This document shows positions 53,645 to 61,093 of a stretch of DNA of 64,000 nt, piece by piece. The stretch is from contig JAWKNY010000003.1 of NCBI GenBank assembly GCA_041391485.1, positions 62,001-126,000 on the forward strand, written 5' to 3'. Both the position numbers and the translations under genes were made by a program. The stretch comes from JACKAF01 sp041391485 (lineage in GTDB: Bacteria; Bdellovibrionota; FAC87; UBA2466; JACKAF01). The notes below the pieces were generated by a model. It saw nothing but the letters and a program-made list of their open reading frames with translations, ran no database searches and was not told the origin of the DNA. Numbering within the stretch: the first letter of the stretch is position 1; each line of letters opens with the position of its first letter.

Positions 53645-55456
53645 TTAGTACAATCTGTTTAAGTAGTCCTGGTAGCGACTGACCACCACTTTTCGCTTCA
53701 CTTTTAGCGAGGGGGTCAGCTCCCCGGTTTCCGGTGTCCAGTCGTTGGGGAGGATCGCGATTTTTTTTACCGATTCAAAACTGGCGAGCTTCTTGTTGGC
53801 TTCGGCCAACTCGCCATCAATGAGTTCGCGGATCTTGGGATGGTTCACCAGTTCCTGGAAACTGACGTCACTCAGCTCGTGACTCTTCGCCCAGCCCAGC
53901 ACGTTTTCTTCGTTCAGTGTAACGAGGGCGGTGATGTACTTTTTCTTGTCGCCAAAAGCCATCGCGTTGCTGATGAACGGACTCAACTTCAAGAGGTTTT
54001 CAAGCTTTTGGGGAGCAATGTTTTTGCCGCCCGCCGTAACGATCAGCTCCTTCTTTCGATCCGTGATCTTTAGAAAACCTCGGGAGTCGATTTCACCGAT
54101 GTCTCCGGTCCTAAACCAACCATCCTCAGACAGCGAGGCTTCGGTCGCTTCGGGGTTTTGGAAGTAGCCTTTGAAAACTTGCGGGCCTTTGAGCAGAATC
54201 TCCCCGTCATCTGCGATTTTCACCTGCGCGGTGCCGATGGGGATACCTACCGTACCAAAGCGGTAGTCGTCGGGACGGTTTACAAAAATGGGACCCAAGG
54301 TTTCGGTCAGGCCGTAGCCCTCCAAAATCTTGATGCCGCAGGCATGGAAAAATTCGCACAGGTCTTGTGCCAGCGGGGCGCCACCGGACGCGGTGAGCTT
54401 GATCTTTCCGCCCAGTTTGTTGCGGATTTTAGAAAAGACGAGGCGATCCGCCACCTGATACTTCATTTGCAACGTTAGCGGAATGGGTTCTTTTTCGGAT
54501 CGCATGCGAGCCACCTGGCGTCCCACCGCCTGAGCCCAAGCAAAGATGTTCTGCTTGATAGGCGATCCCCCGTCGACATCGCTGCGGATCTTGTCAAAAA
54601 TCTTTTCGTAGATGCGCGGCACGCTAATCAAAATAGTCGGCTGCACTTCCTGAATATTGCGCGAAACAGAGTTGATGTCTTCTGCGTAAGCGCCTCGGAT
54701 GCCCGCAAAAATAGGAGCGAGACTATCGACGCGTCCGAGAATGTGCGATAGCGGCAAGAAAGTCATCAGCGTGTCGTCAGCCGTCAGATCGATTTCATCC
54801 ACAACCATCCGCAGTGCCGACGCAAAATTGTAATGGGTCAGCATGGCCCCTTTGGGCTGCCCAGTTGTTCCCGACGTGTAAACAATGGAAGCGAGGTCCT
54901 CGGGTTCTACCAACTCGGATTTTGCTTTCCATTCCTTCCTGGCGGCGTCGTCAACCGGCTGGAAGCCCCACTCCTTATAACCTTGTGCTTCCAGAGAGCC
55001 GGCGCTAATCGCGTCATCTTTAAAGGTGACAAGCGGGACGTTGCGTTTTGCCAACGCGAATATTTCTCCCGCTTTGGCAAGTAGCTTCAGGTCTCCCACA
55101 AACATCAGCTTGGCGTCACTGTTCTCCAAAACAAAAGCGGCGTCTTCGGGCGTGCTAGAGGGGTAAATAGGAACGGTGACGAGGCCCAGTGACAGCAAAG
55201 CCATGTCGACGATATTCCACCGAGGCTCGGTGTGTGCCATGATGGCGACCCGGTCTCCTTTTTGGAGACCCATTGCGAGAAGCCCTTTTGCGACGCCGAG
55301 TACTTCTTTGTGAATAGTTTCCCAAGTGATCGCTTGGTACTGCCCATCGATCTTGACCAAATGTGCGGTCGCTTCCGGTGTGGCTTCTTGTCGCTGCCTA
55401 TAAGCTTCTGCAACCGAATTGCCATCTACTGATACTGATGCGTTTTGGTGTTCCAT
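53645..55456 (-). CDS. Long-chain fatty-acid--CoA ligase (AMP-forming)
   Basis: 603 residues from ATG 55456; an in-frame GTG at 55471 is an alternative start. The family activates long-chain fatty acids to acyl-CoA. Seen: the AMP-binding YTSGTTGQPKGAMLTH, FLPLSHILGRVDS, the hinge GYGLTETLGPIFVN, GWFRTGDIGEID, and KELIVTAGGKNIAPQKLE with the catalytic lysine region. The length and the order of segments fit the FAA1/COG1022 branch rather than short-chain enzymes. No signal peptide. It probably leads a two-gene transcript with wecB and serves membrane lipid recycling or uptake. Confidence 0.92.
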   Translation of the reverse strand: MEHQNASVSVDGNSVAEAYRQRQEATPEATAHLVKIDGQYQAITWETIHKEVLGVAKGLLAMGLQKGDRVAIMAHTEPRWNIVDMALLSLGLVTVPIYPSSTPEDAAFVLENSDAKLMFVGDLKLLAKAGEIFALAKRNVPLVTFKDDAISAGSLEAQGYKEWGFQPVDDAARKEWKAKSELVEPEDLASIVYTSGTTGQPKGAMLTHYNFASALRMVVDEIDLTADDTLMTFLPLSHILGRVDSLAPIFAGIRGAYAEDINSVSRNIQEVQPTILISVPRIYEKIFDKIRSDVDGGSPIKQNIFAWAQAVGRQVARMRSEKEPIPLTLQMKYQVADRLVFSKIRNKLGGKIKLTASGGAPLAQDLCEFFHACGIKILEGYGLTETLGPIFVNRPDDYRFGTVGIPIGTAQVKIADDGEILLKGPQVFKGYFQNPEATEASLSEDGWFRTGDIGEIDSRGFLKITDRKKELIVTAGGKNIAPQKLENLLKLSPFISNAMAFGDKKKYITALVTLNEENVLGWAKSHELSDVSFQELVNHPKIRELIDGELAEANKKLASFESVKKIAILPNDWTPETGELTPSLKVKRKVVVSRYQDYLNRLY

Positions 55457-55626
55457 AACTTCCGCCCCCACTCGCCTTACTGGACATTACTCGTCCGATT
55501 CAATCCCTGCTGCTCCGCAGCTTAATGCAAAGCACAAGAATTGAAAAGACTGAGACTCTCAGCACCGCTTTTGCAAGGGCTCAGAGTAAACGGGCGTTGG
55601 TGGGTGAGTTTTCTCGAGGGAGACAT

Positions 55627-56439
55627 TTGAACGGACTCGTCTTCTTATTTTGCTTTCTCCTGGTGTGGGGAGCTGGGGCAATGACGACGCGATGCGTCTG
55701 GCGGCGTTACCGCTTTTCGGCGCACACTTGGCTGAGCCAAATTCAAAGACGGCGATTCCTTTTTGCTGTCTGGTCGGGCCTGGCGCTCGCCGGATCGGGT
55801 TGTGTTGGAATTGTTTTCGCTAGGCCGTTTCTCGGTTCCGCAGTTTTGCTTTTGGTCCCGCTTCTCGTCCGAGCTTCGTACGCGATTCAGGAAGACTGGA
55901 GTGGGAGCCGTTTGCAAGAATCGGCCTTGGCTTTCTTCACGCTTCTTCGAGTTCTGGTGAGTGAGGGAGATCCACTCCCACAGGCGCTGTTTCACGTTGC
56001 CCACCGACTGCGCAGTCCTTTTGCGCAACACCTGAGTCAAAGTCTCGCGGCGTTCGAAAGAGGGAGGAGTTTGTCCCAGTGTTTGGAGCGCTTCCAGTCC
56101 CGCTACCCCAAGGGGACGGCGGTTTACTGGGTGGTACTTCTGGAGCGTGCGTACCGGCAGGGCCTACCGGTTCTATCGCTTCTGAAAAGCGCGTGCGTTT
56201 TATTGGAGGCTGAAAATCTGGGTCAGCAAAAAGCGCGGCGTGCGCGTCGCTGGGCGATGGGGCAGGCGGGGACGGCCGCCCTGTTGCCCTGGTTGTTGTT
56301 GGCTGTTTATGGGGTTTTTCAACCTGTGCTCTTGGATTCCTTCTGGAACACGCAAGCGGGTCCCGTCTGTTTAGCGGTCGCTTTTGTGACCCAGCTTGCG
56401 GGAGGGTGGGTGCTGTGGAAACTCGCTCGTTTTTATTGA
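55627..56439 (+). CDS. TadB-like pilus assembly membrane protein
   Basis: 270 residues from TTG 55627, with GAGGGAG 6 nt upstream; ATG 55525 is possible but has no ribosome site. Two N-terminal hydrophobic segments, then a cytoplasmic helical T2SSF domain (ESALAFFTLLRVLVSEGDPL, seen as FFTLLRVLVSEGDPLPQAL), and two C-terminal membrane helices. This is the architecture of the inner-membrane platform TadB that CpaF drives. The gene is followed by a smaller T2SSF gene with a 25-nt overlap. The cognate ATPase and secretin genes are 31 kb upstream in the window. Confidence 0.72.
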   Translation: MNGLVFLFCFLLVWGAGAMTTRCVWRRYRFSAHTWLSQIQRRRFLFAVWSGLALAGSGCVGIVFARPFLGSAVLLLVPLLVRASYAIQEDWSGSRLQESALAFFTLLRVLVSEGDPLPQALFHVAHRLRSPFAQHLSQSLAAFERGRSLSQCLERFQSRYPKGTAVYWVVLLERAYRQGLPVLSLLKSACVLLEAENLGQQKARRARRWAMGQAGTAALLPWLLLAVYGVFQPVLLDSFWNTQAGPVCLAVAFVTQLAGGWVLWKLARFY

Positions 56440-56867
56440 GGCCTACGTCGCGGCGGTTTCGGCGCCGGTTGTGGGACAGAATTCTGGCCGTCGAAATGGT
56501 GCGTGCCTTCCTGGACGGTGGCTTCGAACTCCGCTACGCCTGCGGTCAACTCGGGCGGCAACTGGCGAGACGGGCCGCCGATCGCGACCTGCCGCGCACT
56601 CCCGCCGCGCTTTTTGATGGTAGCGATTTCCCGCCCCACCTGAGGGACGCGCTCGGCGTGGTGGAAGCCCTTTATAAAGAGGGGCACCCGGTGCGATCGG
56701 TGCTGGGCCAGTTGTCCGATCTCCTGATGCGCGAGCATGAGGCCGCTGTCGAGGCGTTTTCGCAGACGCTACGGGCGCGATTGGGTGGGGCGACGCTCTT
56801 CCTTTTTCTACCGCCCGCTCTGCTTTTGCTATTGGCCCCTTTGTGCCTCGCTTTGTCGCGATTCTAG
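56415..56867 (+). CDS. TadC-like T2SSF protein, short
   Basis: 150 residues from GTG 56415 with GGAGGG 8 nt upstream. It has a basic N-terminus, a helical T2SSF-like domain and a single long C-terminal hydrophobic stretch (LFLFLPPALLLLLAPLCLAL). The region LRDALGVVEALYKEGHPVRSVLGQL matches the TadB/C repeat pattern (as LGVVEALYKEGHPVRSVL). It is half the size of typical TadC and has fewer membrane helices, so it may be a reduced partner of the gene before it. The 25-nt overlap suggests translational coupling. Confidence 0.62.
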   Translation: METRSFLLRPTSRRFRRRLWDRILAVEMVRAFLDGGFELRYACGQLGRQLARRAADRDLPRTPAALFDGSDFPPHLRDALGVVEALYKEGHPVRSVLGQLSDLLMREHEAAVEAFSQTLRARLGGATLFLFLPPALLLLLAPLCLALSRF

Positions 56868-56975
56868 GGGGACGCAAACTTTGCCGGACCCACAAACTAT
56901 GGTAGCTATAACCTGCCGATAATTATAGGGCATCCGACAGCGCTAGCGGGATGTAGAGAGACGAAGGAGAGTGCT

Positions 56976-58304
56976 TTGGCAAAGAAGTCCGGGGCGGATC
57001 AGCGTATGCAGGCCCTTGTGTCCTTGTGTAAACGACGGGGTTTTATCTTCCAATCCAGCGAGATCTACGGCGGGCTAAACGGTTGCTGGGATTACGGTCC
57101 GCTCGGCGTTGAGCTTAAGCGAAATGTAAAAGAAGCCTGGTGGCGCGACATGGTCATGAGGCGAACCGACGTTGTCGGTCTTGATTGCAGCATTCTCATG
57201 AACCCCCGTACCTGGGAGGCCTCCGGGCACGTCTCGTCCTTTACCGATCCCATGGTGGACTGTCTGCAATGCAAGAGTCGGTTGCGCGCCGATCAGCTGG
57301 AGAACAACCAGTGCCCGGTCTGCGGCACAAAAGACAAATTTACCGACGTTCGACAATTTAACCTGATGTTCAAGACGCACGTAGGGGCGCTGGAAGACAG
57401 CAGTTCGGTCGCTTACTTGCGTCCTGAAACCTGCCAGGGCATTTTTGTTAATTTTCAAAACGTTTTGAGCAGTACGCGAGTGAAACCCCCTTTTGGCATC
57501 GCCCAGATAGGTAAGGCTTTTAGAAACGAGATCAACCCGCGCAATTTCACGTTCCGATCGAGAGAGTTTGAGCAGATGGAGATCGAGTTCTTCGTGAAGC
57601 CTGATGAGGCGCCCCAGTGGTTTGATCATTGGAAAAAGACGCGCTACGAGTGGTACCTGAGTTACGGGATAAAAAAAGAAAACCTTCACTTGCGCGATCA
57701 TGAATCCAGCGAGCTGGCGCACTACGCCGCGGGCTGCGTGGACATTGAATACGATTTCCCGTTTGGGCGGGCCGAGCTAGAGGGCATTGCCAACCGCACG
57801 GACTACGATCTGAAGCGGCACTCTGAGTTTTCTAAAAAGGACTTGAGTTACTCCGATCCCGAAGCCAAACAACGGTACTTCCCTTATGTGATTGAACCGT
57901 CGGCTGGAGCGGATCGCGGGACGCTGGCCTTCTTGACTGATGCCTACGCCGAAGAGGCGGAACGAACGGTCATGCGTTTTCACCCGCGGCTGGCTCCCAT
58001 CAAGGCAGCCGTATTTCCCTTGGTGAACAAGGACGGCATGCCGGAAATGGCGGAGAAGGTCTTTGCCGATCTCGCTTCGGAGTGGAACTGTTTTTACGAT
58101 GACAAGGGCGCTATTGGACGCCGGTACCGACGACAGGACGAAGTAGGTACGCCATTTTGCATCACCATTGACGGGGAGACCGGAAAGTCAAATGTAGTGA
58201 CTGTGCGTGAGCGTGACTCCATGACGCAAAAGACAGTGGCGATGGATCAGCTCAAAGGGTTTTTGCGGGAACGTCTTAGCGGAGAAAAAGAATGGGAAGC
58301 TTAG
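56976..58304 (+). CDS. glyS: Glycyl-tRNA synthetase, class II homodimeric type
   Basis: 442 residues from TTG 56976, with GAAGGAG 6 nt upstream. It charges tRNA-Gly. This is the alpha2 form, not the alpha2-beta2 form of Enterobacteria. Motifs: SEIYGGLNGCWDYGPLG, zinc-like cysteines CLQC and CPVC (two pairs), RPETCQGIFVNF, motif 2 FRNEINPRNFTFRSREFEQME (shown as FRNEINPRNFTFRSREF), and motif 3 DRGTLAFLTDAYAEE. It overlaps ppdK by 13 nt. The gene is shorter than many homologues because it lacks a long insert. Confidence 0.95.
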   Translation: MAKKSGADQRMQALVSLCKRRGFIFQSSEIYGGLNGCWDYGPLGVELKRNVKEAWWRDMVMRRTDVVGLDCSILMNPRTWEASGHVSSFTDPMVDCLQCKSRLRADQLENNQCPVCGTKDKFTDVRQFNLMFKTHVGALEDSSSVAYLRPETCQGIFVNFQNVLSSTRVKPPFGIAQIGKAFRNEINPRNFTFRSREFEQMEIEFFVKPDEAPQWFDHWKKTRYEWYLSYGIKKENLHLRDHESSELAHYAAGCVDIEYDFPFGRAELEGIANRTDYDLKRHSEFSKKDLSYSDPEAKQRYFPYVIEPSAGADRGTLAFLTDAYAEEAERTVMRFHPRLAPIKAAVFPLVNKDGMPEMAEKVFADLASEWNCFYDDKGAIGRRYRRQDEVGTPFCITIDGETGKSNVVTVRERDSMTQKTVAMDQLKGFLRERLSGEKEWEA

Positions 58305-60940
58305 TCTACTACTTTGGTGATGGTAGCGCCGACGGCAAGGCCGACATGAAAAACTTGTTGGGCGGCAAAGGGGCCAACCTCGCCGAAATGACCCGCTTGG
58401 GTTTGCCGGTTCCTCCGGGTTTTACGGTAACGACGGAAATCTGCACGCACTTTTACCAAAACGACAAGAAGTACCCCGATGCTCTCAAGGCGGAAGTGGC
58501 TGCCGCCCTGAAGAAGATGGAAAAAAGTGTGGGAGCGGAGTTTGGATCGGCCGAGAACCCGTTGCTGGTCTCGGTACGCTCCGGTGCTCGGGTTAGCATG
58601 CCCGGGATGATGGACACGATCTTGAATTTGGGTTTGAACGACGAGACCGTAAAAGGTCTAGCCTCCCAATCGGGAGACGAACGTTTCGCCTTTGATGCCT
58701 ACCGACGTTTTATCCAGATGTATGCGGACGTGGTGCTAGAAGTGCCATCGTACCAATTTGAGACTGTGCTCACGCGGTACAGACGCGAGGCGGGGGTGCA
58801 AACCGATGCCGAGCTATCCGCCTCGGCGCTCAAAAAGATTGTCGCAGAATTTAAAGAGATCGTGCGCAGCTCGCAGAAGCAGGCATTTCCCGAATCTGTC
58901 GAGGAGCAACTGTGGGGAGCCATGGGCGCCGTCTTTGGTTCGTGGATGTCCAACCGAGCCAAAAGTTACCGCCGCATCAACTCGATCCCTGAAGACTGGG
59001 GAACCGCCGTCAATGTCCAGGCGATGGTTTTTGGAAACATGGGCAATGATTGTGCGACGGGCGTGGCCTTTACACGGGATCCGTCTACCGGAGAGAAAAG
59101 ATTCTTTGGTGAGTTTTTGCCGAATGCGCAGGGCGAGGACGTGGTTGCGGGAATCCGCACTCCCCAGCCTATTAACGCGGCTACCGCCGGTAAGAGCGCG
59201 CTGCCGACAATGGAGAAGCAGTTTCCCGAAGTGTACGCGGAATTGGTGAAGACCTACGAGAGGCTTGAGAAGCATTACCGTGACATGCAGGATATTGAGT
59301 TCACCGTCCAGAAGAACAAGCTTTACCTACTGCAAACCCGCACGGGGAAGCGAACGGCTTCGGCAGCCGTGCGCATCGCGGTCGACATGGTCGGTGAGAA
59401 GCTGATTAGTGAAAAAGAAGCTATTCTGCGTATCGATCCGCAGCAAGTAGAGCAGCTTTTGCACCCGCGCTTAGATCCGCGAGCGCCTAAAGAGGTTATC
59501 GCAAAGGGGCTTGCGGCCTCCCCTGGAGCGGCAAGCGGCGAAGTGGTGTTCTCGTCGGAGGATGCGGAACGCCGCAGCCATGAAGGTGCTTCTGTGATTT
59601 TGGTCCGTCACGAAACCTCCCCGGAAGACATCGCGGGTATGGACGCCGCCAAAGGGATTCTGACGGCGTTGGGTGGGCTCACTTCGCATGCGGCTGTTGT
59701 CGCGCGCGGGATGGGACGGCCTTGCGTAGCCGGGTGTGGTGAACTCGAAATTGATTATGGCCGACAGTGCTTCAGTGTGGGCGGTGTTACCGTACAAAGA
59801 GGCGACCAGATCACGATCGACGGCGCTACGGGAGAGGTTTTCCTGGGCCACGTTCCTACTATTAATAGTCAGGTCGACGAGTACTTCGGCAAACTCATGA
59901 AGTGGGTAGACGGCTGTCGTCGAATGGGAGTGCGCGCCAATGCCGAAACACCAAACGATGTTCGGGTCGCAAGACAGTTTGGTGCTGAAGGTGTGGGGCT
60001 CTGCCGCACGGAGCACATGTTCTTTGGTGAGAATCGCATCGCGGCGATGCGTGAGATGATCTTGGCCATGAATAAAGAGGATCGCGAAGTCGCACTCGCC
60101 AAGCTCTTTCCCATGCAGAAGGATGATTTTCGCGAAATCTTCCGAGCGATGAAGGGCTTTCCCGTTACGATCCGGCTTTTGGATCCGCCGCTGCACGAGT
60201 TTCTTCCGCACGACGGTGGGATCGATGAGCTGGCGGCGACCATCAAAGTCTCTACCGAGGTTTTGAAGGCCCGCATCCGCGCGCTCAAGGAAAATAACCC
60301 AATGCTGGGCCACCGCGGTTGCCGGCTTGCGGTCTCCTACCCGGAAATCTACGAAATGCAGGCGCGCGCGATAGTCGAGGCGGCGGCTGAGCTGGTGCTC
60401 GGCGAGCGGTATGAGATTCAACCCGAAATCATGATTCCCTTTGTGAGTTCTGTCGAAGAGCTGCGCCAGATCAAGAAAAGCTTAGTCGCGGTTTGCGATC
60501 GCGTGCTCGAAGAGAAGGGCGTGAAGCTGAACTACTCCATCGGGACCATGATTGAGATCCCGCGCGCGGCTTTGCTGGCGGACCAGATTGCCAAAGAGGC
60601 GGAGTTCTTTTCTTTCGGCACGAATGATCTCACGCAGATGAGTCTCGGGCTGTCCCGTGACGATGCGGGCTCGTTTCTGCCTCGGTATGTGGATTTGCGC
60701 ATTTTCCCCGCCGATCCCTTTGTGAGCCTTGACCAAAGTGGGGTCGGGCAGCTCGTACAGATGGGGCTCGAAAAGGGGCGGGCGACGAATGCCAAGCTAA
60801 AGGCCGGCATCTGCGGCGAGCATGGGGGCGATCCGCAGAGTATCGCGTTCTGCCAGCAGGTGGGGCTGGATTATGTGAGCTGCTCGCCGTTCCGAGTGCC
60901 GGTGGCGAGGCTGGCGGCCGCACAGGCCGCTTTGCGCTAA
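58292..60940 (+). CDS. ppdK: Pyruvate, phosphate dikinase
   Basis: 882 residues, full length. The enzyme interconverts pyruvate, ATP and phosphate with PEP, AMP and diphosphate. The N-terminal nucleotide-binding domain has LGGKGANLAEMTRLGLPVPP (shown as GGKGANLAEM), the swivelling phosphohistidine domain has GGLTSHAAVVARGMGRP with His466, and the C-terminal PEP/pyruvate domain has GICGEHGGDP with the catalytic Cys841. Its start lies within the glyS end, so the two are translationally coupled. It probably works in gluconeogenesis. Confidence 0.97.
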   Translation: MGSLVYYFGDGSADGKADMKNLLGGKGANLAEMTRLGLPVPPGFTVTTEICTHFYQNDKKYPDALKAEVAAALKKMEKSVGAEFGSAENPLLVSVRSGARVSMPGMMDTILNLGLNDETVKGLASQSGDERFAFDAYRRFIQMYADVVLEVPSYQFETVLTRYRREAGVQTDAELSASALKKIVAEFKEIVRSSQKQAFPESVEEQLWGAMGAVFGSWMSNRAKSYRRINSIPEDWGTAVNVQAMVFGNMGNDCATGVAFTRDPSTGEKRFFGEFLPNAQGEDVVAGIRTPQPINAATAGKSALPTMEKQFPEVYAELVKTYERLEKHYRDMQDIEFTVQKNKLYLLQTRTGKRTASAAVRIAVDMVGEKLISEKEAILRIDPQQVEQLLHPRLDPRAPKEVIAKGLAASPGAASGEVVFSSEDAERRSHEGASVILVRHETSPEDIAGMDAAKGILTALGGLTSHAAVVARGMGRPCVAGCGELEIDYGRQCFSVGGVTVQRGDQITIDGATGEVFLGHVPTINSQVDEYFGKLMKWVDGCRRMGVRANAETPNDVRVARQFGAEGVGLCRTEHMFFGENRIAAMREMILAMNKEDREVALAKLFPMQKDDFREIFRAMKGFPVTIRLLDPPLHEFLPHDGGIDELAATIKVSTEVLKARIRALKENNPMLGHRGCRLAVSYPEIYEMQARAIVEAAAELVLGERYEIQPEIMIPFVSSVEELRQIKKSLVAVCDRVLEEKGVKLNYSIGTMIEIPRAALLADQIAKEAEFFSFGTNDLTQMSLGLSRDDAGSFLPRYVDLRIFPADPFVSLDQSGVGQLVQMGLEKGRATNAKLKAGICGEHGGDPQSIAFCQQVGLDYVSCSPFRVPVARLAAAQAALR

Positions 60941-61093
60941 GCTTACAAATGCGCGGTCGGCCCTTTTCCATCTGGACGGCCACCCTGGTGGCTTGTAGTA
61001 TTATCAGCAACTTATACCACGGCACGGTACTTGAGTTGATCTCAACGGTCCCATTCATATAAAAGAGTGTAAGTCTTAGGGGAAAGCAGGCGA

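Noticed and set aside
59471..60421. 316-codon open frame antisense to ppdK
   Set aside because: It is the reverse frame of a fully conserved enzyme in GC-rich codons, has no start signal and no recognisable family.
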